Below are positions 8,092 through 14,828 of a DNA stretch of 29,446 bases, piece by piece. Numbering within the stretch: the stretch's first letter is position 1; each line of letters begins with the position of its first letter. This stretch comes from CAJXNP01 sp050305935 (GTDB lineage: Bacteria; Bacteroidota; Bacteroidia; Cytophagales; Cyclobacteriaceae). The translations under genes were made by a program, and so were the position numbers. The stretch lies in assembly GCA_050305935.1 (NCBI GenBank), contig JBNLGG010000053.1, forward strand, positions 1-29,446, written 5' to 3'. Under the pieces are notes generated by a model. It was not told the origin of the DNA and did no database searches. It worked only from the letters and a program-made list of their open reading frames with translations.

Positions 8092-9861
8092 GTGGAAAAA
8101 GAAAAAACAACATCTGGAAATATTGTTGACATTAAAGTACTGAGGAGGCTTTATCAGTATGTCAAGCCTTATCAATTTACATTTTATTTCCTTATTGGCT
8201 TAACACTGCTTACGGCAATACTTGGGCCCGTCCGCCCAATACTAATTTCCTTTGCCATTGATAATTACGTGAGTGTGGGCAATTATCTGGGATTGGTAAG
8301 AATCATAAGCATCCTTGTCGGGCTTCTGGTGCTTTCTGCAATCATCCAATACCTTCACACCTATGTGTCGGGGTGGCTGGGACAGACGATCATCAAAGAC
8401 CTCCGGGTTAAACTCTACAAGCACATCCTCAGTCTCAATCTGCGGTTTTATGACAAGACACCGATTGGTCGATTGGTCACCAGAAATGTTTCCGATATCG
8501 AGACTTTGTCACAGGTGTTCAGTGAAGGTCTGGCGGCTTTGACAGGCGATATCCTCCAGATAGGTATTATCCTGGGCTTTATGTTTTACATGAACTGGAA
8601 GCTTACCTTGATTAGCCTTTCTACCCTTCCGCTTCTGATGCTCTCTACATATGTGTTCAAGGAGAAGGTAAAATTTGCGTTCAATCAGGTACGAAATGCG
8701 GTGAGCAATCTAAACTCATTCGTCCAGGAGCACGTGACGGGCATGAGCATCGTGCAGATTTTTAATAGTGAAAAGCGGGAATACGAAAAGTTTAAGGAGA
8801 TCAACGAAGAGCACAAGCGGGCGAATATCAGGTCGGTAATGTACTACTCAGTATATTTTCCAGTGGCGGAGGTGATCCAGGCGCTAGGCATTGGTTTATT
8901 GGTGTGGTGGGGAGCTAAACAGATTGTACAGGAAAGTACCGGTTCTTCACTGGGTGAATTGATTGCATTCATTATGTACATCCAGATGTTTTTCCGTCCG
9001 ATCAGGATGATTGCCGACCGGTTCAACACCCTTCAGATGGGAATCGTCAGTTCATCCAGAATATTTACGTTGCTGGACAGCACGGAGCAGATTCCCGACA
9101 ACGGAAATTACAAGCCTGCAAAAGTCGAGGGCAATGTTACCTTTAAAAATGTGTGGTTCGCCTATGAAGACCGGAACTATGTGTTGAAGGATATTTCCTT
9201 TGAGGTGGAAGCCGGAAAATCACTGGCTATCGTCGGAGCTACGGGTGCGGGGAAATCGTCCATCATAAATTTGCTAAACCGGTTTTATGATATTAACCGG
9301 GGACAGATTTTCGTAGACGGAATGGAAATCCGGGATTACGACCTCACTGCGCTTAGAGAGAATATTGGGGTCGTCTTGCAGGATGTGTTTCTTTTTTCTG
9401 ATACCATCCATAAAAACATCACCCTCGGAAACCCGGACATCACAGATGAAAAGATCATGGAAGCAGCAAAGCTGGTCGGGGCCAAAAAATTCATTAAGCG
9501 CCTGAATGGCGGACTTGATTACGACGTCAAGGAAAGAGGTGCGACCCTTTCCGTGGGCCAACGGCAATTGATTTCGTTTATCAGGGCTATGGTGTATGAT
9601 CCAAAAATTTTAATTCTTGATGAAGCCACTTCTTCGGTCGATACCGAAACGGAGGAATTGATCCAGGCTGCCATTGAAAAGTTGATGAAAGGCAGAACGT
9701 CCATCGTCATCGCCCACCGGTTGTCCACCATACAAAGTGCAGATAAGATTATGGTACTTGACTTGGGGGAAATAAAGGAAATCGGAACCCATCAGGAATT
9801 AATGGAAAAGGATGGGTTTTACCGCCATTTGTATAATATGCAGTACAAGGAAGTGATTTGA
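8092..9861 (+). CDS. ABC exporter, fused membrane and ATPase domains (MsbA/MdlB-like)
   Basis: The 589-residue half-transporter has six membrane helices in residues 25-310 and a nucleotide-binding domain from about 345. Visible motifs are Walker A GATGAGKSS (382-390), Q-loop Gln430, signature LSVGQ (486-490), Walker B ILILDE (506-511) and the H-loop histidine at 542. All catalytic residues are present, so it should work as a homodimeric or heterodimeric exporter in the inner membrane. Family resemblance is to MsbA/MdlB-type lipid or multidrug exporters, and the substrate cannot be assigned. The start is a GTG at 8092, 6 bases after the truA stop; the next methionine is within the membrane domain. 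The tRNA-array promoter begins 8 bases after its stop. Confidence 0.9.
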   Translation: MEKEKTTSGNIVDIKVLRRLYQYVKPYQFTFYFLIGLTLLTAILGPVRPILISFAIDNYVSVGNYLGLVRIISILVGLLVLSAIIQYLHTYVSGWLGQTIIKDLRVKLYKHILSLNLRFYDKTPIGRLVTRNVSDIETLSQVFSEGLAALTGDILQIGIILGFMFYMNWKLTLISLSTLPLLMLSTYVFKEKVKFAFNQVRNAVSNLNSFVQEHVTGMSIVQIFNSEKREYEKFKEINEEHKRANIRSVMYYSVYFPVAEVIQALGIGLLVWWGAKQIVQESTGSSLGELIAFIMYIQMFFRPIRMIADRFNTLQMGIVSSSRIFTLLDSTEQIPDNGNYKPAKVEGNVTFKNVWFAYEDRNYVLKDISFEVEAGKSLAIVGATGAGKSSIINLLNRFYDINRGQIFVDGMEIRDYDLTALRENIGVVLQDVFLFSDTIHKNITLGNPDITDEKIMEAAKLVGAKKFIKRLNGGLDYDVKERGATLSVGQRQLISFIRAMVYDPKILILDEATSSVDTETEELIQAAIEKLMKGRTSIVIAHRLSTIQSADKIMVLDLGEIKEIGTHQELMEKDGFYRHLYNMQYKEVI

Positions 9862-9869
9862 TAATTTCC

Positions 9870-9900
9870 TTTGACAATGTGGCATTTTAAAATATATTTG
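9870..9900 (+). promoter_or_regulatory. Promoter of the tRNA-Ala array (perfect Bacteroidota consensus)
   Basis: A TTTG at 9870-9873 is followed after 19 bases by TATATTTG at 9893-9900. Both elements match the -33 (TTTG) and -7 (TAnnTTTG) pattern of primary-sigma promoters in Bacteroidota. Transcription would start near 9907. No gene other than the two tRNA-like copies and tRNA-Ala lies downstream on this strand before the terminator at 10416-10449. Confidence 0.7.
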
Positions 9901-9903
9901 CCG

Positions 9904-9932
9904 ACCAAAATATTTGGTGATATCCAAATTGG
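9904..9932. repeat. Overlapping inverted repeats of CCAAA/TTTGG at the predicted transcript start
   Basis: ACCAAA-ATA-TTTGGT (9904-9918) is a perfect inverted repeat with 6-base arms. A second small palindrome, CCAAATTGG, follows at 9924-9932. The cluster sits on the predicted start of the tRNA-array transcript. It could be an operator or chance in AT-rich DNA. Confidence 0.4.
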
Positions 9933-10016
9933 TTGATTTAACGATTGAGTGATTTAATTATTTATATCACACAATAAACAAATCATCAAATCACTAAAAA
10001 AAACGAGGGGCATTAG

Positions 10017-10036
10017 CCTGCCTGTCGGCAGACAGG
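10017..10036. repeat. 20-base palindrome, copy 1, in the D-stem position
   Basis: The sequence CCTGCCTGTCGGCAGACAGG contains a CCTGTC-GGCA-GACAGG stem-loop. Compared with the intact tRNA it is a clean insertion between TTAG and CTCAG (boundary ambiguous by one base). The identical sequence recurs at 10181-10200. Short GC-rich palindromes of this kind look like dispersed repeats, but I see none elsewhere in this window. Confidence 0.85.
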
Positions 10037-10053
10037 CTCAGCTGGCTAGAGCG

Positions 10054-10071
10054 TCCCGAAAGGAATCGGGA
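10054..10071. repeat. 18-base hairpin replacing the anticodon arm, copy 1
   Basis: TCCCGA-AAGGAA-TCGGGA is a perfect 6-base stem with a 6-base loop. It occupies exactly the place of the anticodon stem-loop of the intact tRNA: the flanking GAGCG and AGGTC are conserved on both sides. Confidence 0.85.
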
Positions 10072-10180
10072 AGGTCATCGGATCGACTTGGGAAATATTG
10101 AAATTGAAAAACAGATTTGATGGTTTAAAATCACAAAATATATAAATCACCAAATCACTAAATAAAAAAGGGGGCATTAG

Positions 10181-10200
10181 CCTGCCTGTCGGCAGACAGG
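10181..10200. repeat. 20-base palindrome, copy 2, in the D-stem position
   Basis: This is identical base for base to the element at 10017-10036 and sits at the same place within the tRNA-like copy. Confidence 0.85.
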
Positions 10201-10217
10201 CTCAGCTGGCTAGAGCG

Positions 10218-10235
10218 CCCCGAAAGGAATCGGGA
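10218..10235. repeat. 18-base hairpin replacing the anticodon arm, copy 2
   Basis: CCCCGA-AAGGAA-TCGGGA equals the copy-1 element except that the first base is C instead of T. This loses the outermost pair but keeps the five inner pairs. Confidence 0.85.
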
Positions 10236-10279
10236 AGGTCATTGGATCGATCCGGGAAGTATTGAAATTGAGAAACGGA

Positions 10280-10310
10280 TTTGGTGGTTTAAAATCACAA
10301 AATATATAAG
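10280..10310 (+). promoter_or_regulatory. Possible tRNA-proximal promoter in the AT-rich spacer
   Basis: TTTG (10280-10283), 19 bases, then TATATAAG (10303-10310) resembles the Bacteroidota promoter but with a degraded -7 element. Transcription would start about 17 bases before the tRNA. The same pair occurs upstream of copy 2 (10116-10119 and 10139-10146). The stronger consensus promoter is at 9870-9900. Confidence 0.35.
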
Positions 10311-10333
10311 TCACTAAATCACTAAATAAAAAA

Positions 10334-10407
10334 GGGGCATTAGCTCAGCTGGCTAGAGCGCTACGCTGGCAGCGTAGAGGTCATCGGTTCGACTCCGATA
10401 TGCTCCA
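10334..10407 (+). tRNA. tRNA-Ala (anticodon GGC)
   Basis: The 74-base gene folds as a complete cloverleaf. The acceptor stem GGGGCAT/ATGCTCC contains the G3-U70 wobble pair that marks alanine tRNAs. The anticodon arm CTACG-CTGGCAG-CGTAG (10361-10377) carries anticodon GGC at 10368-10370. The T arm is ATCGG-TTCGACT-CCGAT and the discriminator base is A (10407). CCA is not encoded and must be added after transcription. Two degenerate copies lie directly upstream and a terminator lies 8 bases downstream. Confidence 0.95.
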
Positions 10408-10415
10408 CAATAATG

Positions 10416-10449
10416 AAAAAGGGATTGGCGAAAGTCGGTCCCTTTTTTT
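10416..10449 (+). terminator. Rho-independent terminator after tRNA-Ala
   Basis: AAAAAGGGA and TCCCTTTTT pair around an inner TTGGC-GAAA-GTCGG stem-loop, and a run of seven T follows. It closes the tRNA transcript. Confidence 0.85.
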
Positions 10450-10469
10450 GTCATTGAGCCCGAATCCCT

Positions 10470-10489
10470 GGCTTGTCCCCTGACAAGCC
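10470..10489. repeat. Perfect 8-base inverted repeat between the tRNA terminator and the NlpC gene
   Basis: GGCTTGTC-CCCT-GACAAGCC forms an 8-base stem with a 4-base loop, 20 bases beyond the stop of the minus-strand NlpC/P60 gene. It has no T-run on either side, so it may block RNA decay or assist termination rather than act as a classical terminator. Confidence 0.5.
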
Positions 10490-10509
10490 ACTTCCAAAGA
10501 GTGAAATCC

Positions 10510-11001
10510 CTAATACTTCACTCTTCTCGCCTTCACAAAAATTTTCCGGTAGTAATTGTTCATCAGGTTGCTTTCCACGACGCCTCTGCTGGACGAGGCG
10601 TGAATAAAAATGATTTCATCGCGGCTTTTCACCTCCGTGATCAGGCCGGCGTGGGTAATGTTGTTGGAGGATTGGTTGCCCGCAAAAAATACCAGATCAC
10701 CCGGTCGGATCATATCAAGAGTCACAGGCTTACCCATCTTGCTTTGGTCCCTGGAGGTTCGCGGAATGTAGAGGTCAATGTATTCAAAGCTCCTCATCAG
10801 CAAACCGCTACAATCCATTCCCATCACCGTCGTGCCACCATATTTATAGGGCGTACCGATATACGATCGTGCCTGGGTGACAACGATGTTTGTTTTTTGG
10901 TTTCTGGATTGCCGGGTAGTGGTACAGGAAGAAAGGGCGAAGCCAAAAAGCAGTAAAAGAAGCAGTCGCGGAATAAGATTAGGTAGCTGTATTTTTTTCA
11001 C
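10510..11001 (-). CDS. NlpC/P60 family lipoprotein, probable cell-wall endopeptidase
   Basis: The 163-residue protein has a lipoprotein signal (residues 10-25) ending in ALSSC with Cys26 as lipid anchor. A compact NlpC/P60 (C40) domain fills residues 38-163. The catalytic Cys64 is in GMDCSGL, the catalytic His117 is in THAGLI, and a third polar residue, probably His134, follows in FIHASS. Such enzymes cleave D-Glu to diaminopimelate linkages in peptidoglycan stem peptides, here probably from the periplasmic face of a membrane. Length is close to E. coli Spr/MepS. The gene converges on the tRNA-Ala terminator and is divergent from asnB, with 179 bases between the starts. Confidence 0.9.
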   Translation of the reverse strand: MKKIQLPNLIPRLLLLLLFGFALSSCTTTRQSRNQKTNIVVTQARSYIGTPYKYGGTTVMGMDCSGLLMRSFEYIDLYIPRTSRDQSKMGKPVTLDMIRPGDLVFFAGNQSSNNITHAGLITEVKSRDEIIFIHASSSRGVVESNLMNNYYRKIFVKARRVKY

Positions 11002-11180
11002 AGAAATATAATTCTTGGGTCAATAACTATTTTCGTATCGAAATATTGCTGCGGAAAAATGGAATGCTAATGAACTGGCCATAAAGATAAAGTGAATATT
11101 GAAAAACCGCAATTCTAAATCTTACTGTTTGTTCTTACCGAAAGCAAGTTCTATCTTCCAGCCTTTATTTTTAGAACATA

Positions 11181-13082
11181 ATGTGCGGAATCACCGGAAT
11201 ATTTCCTTTTAATTTAGTGGGTAGGGTGCATCTGATCAACCTGTCAAAAGCGACCCACAGCCTCACCCATCGAGGCCCGGATACATTTGGCACCCATCTG
11301 GATGACGACATCGGGCTTGGTCATAGGAGGCTGTCGATCATCGATCTCTCCGAAGATGGAAGCCAGCCCATGTGGGACGACTCCAAGAGATATGTGATCG
11401 TTTTTAACGGCGAGATTTACAATTACAGGGAATTAAAAAGTGAGTTGCTGTCCAAAGGCGTTTCTTTTCATTCTAAATCGGATACGGAAGTTTTGCTAAA
11501 AGCGTGGATACATTGGGGTAGAGACGCAATCAATAAGCTTAATGGTTTTTTTGCTTTTGCTATTTTTGATACACATGAAAAGGAGTTGTTTCTCGCCAGG
11601 GACCGCTTTGGCATAAAACCGCTTTATTACCTGTTTGATGAAGATAAGTTTCTTTTTGCCTCGGAGATGCAAGCCATCATTCATTATGGCATTGAAAAAG
11701 AGATTGATGTAGAATCGCTTACCACCTATTTCCAACTGAATTACATCCCGGAGCCCGATACAATTTTTAAGCATGTGAAGGCGCTTTTACCCGGGCATTA
11801 CATGACGGTGAAAAAGAAGGAGATTGCCGTAGAGAAATATTATGAACTGCCATACGACTCGGGAAGGACAAGGTCAAACCCTTTGTCTTACGAAGAGCAG
11901 CAAAAGAAATTGAAGGACTTGCTGGAAACATCCATCGAAAGGAGACTGGTGGCGGATGTTCCTGTGGGCACTTTTTTAAGCGGAGGGATAGATTCTTCGG
12001 TCATTACCGGTATTACAAAAAGGCTTAAGCCCGATCTCCATACCTTTTCCATTGGCTATGCAGATGAGCCCTTCTTTGATGAAACAAATTTCGCCAACCT
12101 GGTGGCGAAGAAATTTGAAACCAACCACACGGTTTTTTCTCTTACGACGAAGGAGATTGAAAATCATTTGTTTGATGTATTGGATAAAATCGACCAGCCC
12201 TTCGCCGATTCTTCCTGTATTCCGGTGTACATTTTAAGCAAGCTGACGAAGGAACATATTACCGTCTCGCTGTCTGGTGATGGGGCGGATGAATTGTTTT
12301 CTGGTTACAATAAGCATTCGGCATTTTTAAAAGCATCCCAAAACTCAGCTTTAAATTCCACTTTGAAGACCTTTGGTTTTATAACGAATGTCCTTCCGCA
12401 ATCGAGAAGCACTTCGCTTACCAATAAATTCAGGCAATTAAACCGCTATTCGAAAGCGCTTAAGTTGGACGTAAAAGAACGATACTGGCGGTGGGCTTCG
12501 CTGGGGAGTGAAAAATCATCGCTGGGTTTATTGGGCGAAAGCCTGCGAAAAAAATATCAAAAAGAGGTATTCACAGAGCGGAAAAACCACTTGCTGCAAA
12601 AGCTCAATACGAATGATTTCAATGAAATTCTCCTGACCGACATGAATTTGGTACTTCCGAACGATATGTTGAAAAAAGTTGACCTGATGTCCATGGCAAA
12701 TGGACTGGAGGTGAGGGTACCGTTCCTTGATCATGAAGTAGTGGAATATGTGTTCTCTCTTCCGGTGGGGTCAAAAATCAACCGAAATATCAGAAAGCGA
12801 ATTCTCCAGGATGCCTTTCGGGAGATGCTTCCGGGTGAATTGTACAAGCGACCAAAACATGGATTTGAGGTGCCGTTACTTAGATGGTTCAGAGGTTCGC
12901 TAAAAGGATTGATCAATGATGACCTGCTGGCTGACCGCTTTGTCGTAGAGCAGGGAATATTTAATCCTGCAAGTATTAAAAGGATTAAAAAGAAGCTATT
13001 TAGCTGGAATCCGGGGGATGTTCATGCCCAGGTCTGGGCGCTGATCGTTTTTCAGTATTGGTGGAAGAAGCATTTCAATTGA
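11181..13082 (+). CDS. asnB: Asparagine synthase (glutamine-hydrolysing)
   Basis: The 633-residue enzyme has an N-terminal class II glutaminase domain and a C-terminal ATP-pyrophosphatase synthetase domain. Cys2, exposed after removal of Met1, is the glutaminase nucleophile. Arg50, Asn76 and Asp101 are in the expected substrate-binding motifs (GHRRLSI, FNGEIYN, SDTE). The PP-loop SGGIDSS spans 267-273. It makes asparagine from aspartate, glutamine and ATP. At 633 residues it fits the long AsnB type common in Bacteroidota, where paralogues also occur in polysaccharide or peptide clusters. No such cluster surrounds it, so a biosynthetic role is the simplest reading. The ATG at 11181 is fixed by the Cys2 requirement. 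Confidence 0.92.
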   Translation: MCGITGIFPFNLVGRVHLINLSKATHSLTHRGPDTFGTHLDDDIGLGHRRLSIIDLSEDGSQPMWDDSKRYVIVFNGEIYNYRELKSELLSKGVSFHSKSDTEVLLKAWIHWGRDAINKLNGFFAFAIFDTHEKELFLARDRFGIKPLYYLFDEDKFLFASEMQAIIHYGIEKEIDVESLTTYFQLNYIPEPDTIFKHVKALLPGHYMTVKKKEIAVEKYYELPYDSGRTRSNPLSYEEQQKKLKDLLETSIERRLVADVPVGTFLSGGIDSSVITGITKRLKPDLHTFSIGYADEPFFDETNFANLVAKKFETNHTVFSLTTKEIENHLFDVLDKIDQPFADSSCIPVYILSKLTKEHITVSLSGDGADELFSGYNKHSAFLKASQNSALNSTLKTFGFITNVLPQSRSTSLTNKFRQLNRYSKALKLDVKERYWRWASLGSEKSSLGLLGESLRKKYQKEVFTERKNHLLQKLNTNDFNEILLTDMNLVLPNDMLKKVDLMSMANGLEVRVPFLDHEVVEYVFSLPVGSKINRNIRKRILQDAFREMLPGELYKRPKHGFEVPLLRWFRGSLKGLINDDLLADRFVVEQGIFNPASIKRIKKKLFSWNPGDVHAQVWALIVFQYWWKKHFN

Positions 13083-13138
13083 TCCATATACCAGAAAAGA
13101 TCGTGTTTATCAGTAGCAATTAAGTTAAATCCCGGTTG

Positions 13139-13531
13139 ATGAAAAAGAGCAAAAAACCACTTCCCGAAGTAGAAATCATTAACTATGGTCGTTATGCCCG
13201 GTGGAATAGGGACGAAAAAAAACTTCCCGAATTCGTCGAATTGACTGACACCTTGGAAGCGGAGCTTGATGTGGAGTTCGGGATGATTGTGGAGATCAGG
13301 AAAGCGAAAGGAAGATACCTTGATTTCACCATAAATCATCCATCCTTCACAGATCAGGAAGGAAATATTGAGCCGCCATTTGAAGGAACCTTCAGGGTAA
13401 AACAAAATCCTTATCGATTTTTTCTGGGTGATACCATTTGGGAGCCAGTTGATAACAAAAAAGGTGAATGGGAATTGATTATTTCCATCGATGAGACCAT
13501 ACTCGCCCGAAAGGTGATCCTCTTAGTTTGA
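13139..13531 (+). CDS. Small conserved protein, probable DUF3859 family
   Basis: The 130-residue soluble protein has no signal peptide. It opens with VEIINYGRYARW and ends with a beta-rich segment (FFLGDTIWEPVDNKKGEW) that resembles the DUF3859 family as I remember it. DUF3859 has no known biochemical role. The ATG at 13139 is preferred over a TTG directly before it. It follows asnB by 56 bases on the same strand and may share its transcript. Its last 9 bases overlap the end of the convergent TPR gene. Confidence 0.65.
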   Translation: MKKSKKPLPEVEIINYGRYARWNRDEKKLPEFVELTDTLEAELDVEFGMIVEIRKAKGRYLDFTINHPSFTDQEGNIEPPFEGTFRVKQNPYRFFLGDTIWEPVDNKKGEWELIISIDETILARKVILLV

Positions 13532-14758
13532 GGAGTTCAAATCTGGATGTTCACCATTGTTTTTACATTTCTTTTCAAAAAGTGCTTTTGCTTCTTTTAA
13601 TCCACCGTTCATGGCGAAGGAAAGATCCTTGCAGGCATTTTTAAGGTCAAGCTCTCTCAAGTAGCAGATACCTCTGTTAAGGTAGGCATTGTAGTAGGTG
13701 TTGTCATACACGATTGCCAGATCGTAGCAAAGTTTTGCGCTGTCGAGCTGGTTAATTCCATAGTAAGTATTACCTAAACCAAAATAAGCCGAAGGATTGG
13801 TGGACGACAAGCGTATTGCCTTTTTGAAATCATTAATTGCTTGGTCATTTTCGCCTGCTTTTTCGTTGGCCTGGCCACGATAGATATAATACTCATCTTC
13901 CGAATTGTCCAACTGAATTGCCGAATCATAATACGCCACTGCAAGCTTGTATTTTTCCAATTGATAGGCATTGACACCTTTTAAAACGAATATTTCCGGC
14001 AGTGCCCTCCCGCGTCCCAGCGTTTGGAACAATTTTTCCTGCTTCGAAAATTCCCCAATTTTCCCATAACAAATAGCCAAATTGTATTTCGCCATCTCAT
14101 TGTCAGGTTCAATGGCGAGTGCTTCTTCATAATCTTTGACAGCTTCCGACCACTTTCCCATAGCTTCAAATGTTAGCGCCCGGTTGTTCAGGAACCGGGA
14201 TTCCTTTTTTTGATTGATTGCGCGAGAAAATGAATAGATGGCTGAATCATAATTCTCAAGCTGGTGAAAACAGAGCCCGAGGAGGTTGTACAATTCGGCC
14301 TCCATTGTGGCCATCGTTGTGATTCCTGAAATACCATTTTCACCCGGATTTGAGCTGAAAAAAACCTGGTTTGTTTCCTGCGGAGGTAATTCAAGGCTTT
14401 TTCTCAAATCTTCCAGGGCCAGTTGGTATTGTTTTTCTTTGTATCTCAATTCACCTCTGCTAAACAGAAATTCACGGTTTTCCGGTTGCCATAGTAGTAA
14501 GATAGAATAGTCTGAAATTGCCTTATCGTATGTATGGAGGCATTGATAGATCCTGGCTCTTAATTGATACGCCTCCCAATTATTCATTTGTGCCGCTATC
14601 GTCTTATTGACGTAGTTAAGGGCTTCACCACAGTAATTTTTTGCATAAAGTCTTTCCGCTTGTTGAAGGTGTTTTAAAGGAGTATTGATTTCATCATCCA
14701 CCTGGGCAAACAACGGGCACAAGTAAAATATCCATATGATGCTAAGGAATAGTTTCAC
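13523..14758 (-). CDS. Secreted TPR-repeat protein
   Basis: The 411-residue protein has a signal peptide (residues 1-19, ending LFAQ) and then about ten tetratricopeptide repeats. Typical repeat cores are visible, such as AISDYSILLLWQPENREFLF, AIYSFSRAINQ and AVKDYEEALAIEPDNEMAKY. TPR arrays are protein-binding scaffolds; here it would act in the periplasm or at the outer membrane. No catalytic domain is seen. It is transcribed alone, divergent from the M49-like lipoprotein gene (70 bases between the starts). Its stop overlaps the stop of the convergent DUF3859-like gene by 9 bases. The partner is unknown. Confidence 0.85.
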   Translation of the reverse strand: MKLFLSIIWIFYLCPLFAQVDDEINTPLKHLQQAERLYAKNYCGEALNYVNKTIAAQMNNWEAYQLRARIYQCLHTYDKAISDYSILLLWQPENREFLFSRGELRYKEKQYQLALEDLRKSLELPPQETNQVFFSSNPGENGISGITTMATMEAELYNLLGLCFHQLENYDSAIYSFSRAINQKKESRFLNNRALTFEAMGKWSEAVKDYEEALAIEPDNEMAKYNLAICYGKIGEFSKQEKLFQTLGRGRALPEIFVLKGVNAYQLEKYKLAVAYYDSAIQLDNSEDEYYIYRGQANEKAGENDQAINDFKKAIRLSSTNPSAYFGLGNTYYGINQLDSAKLCYDLAIVYDNTYYNAYLNRGICYLRELDLKNACKDLSFAMNGGLKEAKALFEKKCKNNGEHPDLNSSN

Positions 14759-14828
14759 ACCTTCGGTTTTGTCAATGGGATAATTAAATTTACCTAATTA
14801 TTAACGCATGTTACTTTAAATTTAGATT

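Larger units (their letters stand above)
10007..10095 (+). pseudogene. Degenerate tRNA-Ala-like copy 1 with two inserted hairpins
   Basis: The copy shares GGGGCATTAG, CTCAGCTGGCTAGAGCG and AGGTCATCGG with the intact tRNA-Ala at 10334. It differs in three ways. A 20-base palindrome (10017-10036) is inserted in the 5' strand of the D stem. The 17-base anticodon arm is replaced by an 18-base hairpin (10054-10071). The T arm and the 3' half of the acceptor stem are not recognisable. It has no anticodon and cannot fold as a tRNA. The right boundary is approximate. Confidence 0.8.
10171..10259 (+). pseudogene. Degenerate tRNA-Ala-like copy 2 with two inserted hairpins
   Basis: This copy has the same architecture as copy 1: the palindrome at 10181-10200 in the D-stem position and the hairpin at 10218-10235 in place of the anticodon arm. 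In the T-arm position it has GGATCGATCC (10244-10253), another perfect palindrome, where the intact gene has a normal T loop. The 3' acceptor half is missing, so it cannot be a functional tRNA. The right boundary is approximate. Confidence 0.8.
10007..10333 (+). repeat. Two tandem 163-164 base units, each a tRNA-Ala-like copy plus AT-rich spacer
   Basis: Unit A spans 10007-10170 and unit B spans 10171-10333. Each begins GGGGCATTAG and ends in an AT-rich spacer with repeated AAATCAC(T/C)A words. By direct comparison they differ at 11 positions plus one G in a G-run, and all 11 substitutions are transitions. The spacer of each unit contains a TTTG followed after 19 bases by TATATAA(A/G), which could act as a secondary promoter. 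The intact tRNA-Ala begins where a third unit would start. Confidence 0.9.

Noticed and set aside
10007..10259. The two tRNA-like copies as functional tRNA genes with unusual anticodons
   Set aside because: They have no pairing 3' acceptor strand or T arm, and the loop in the anticodon position does not follow the normal seven-base pattern.
9950..10333. A CRISPR-like array from the tandem repeats upstream of tRNA-Ala
   Set aside because: The units are about 164 bases long, only two in number and nearly identical throughout; there are no short repeats with unique spacers and no cas genes.
10501..10956. A 151-codon open frame on the plus strand after the tRNA terminator
   Set aside because: It is antisense to the NlpC/P60 gene, whose signal peptide and catalytic residues are intact.
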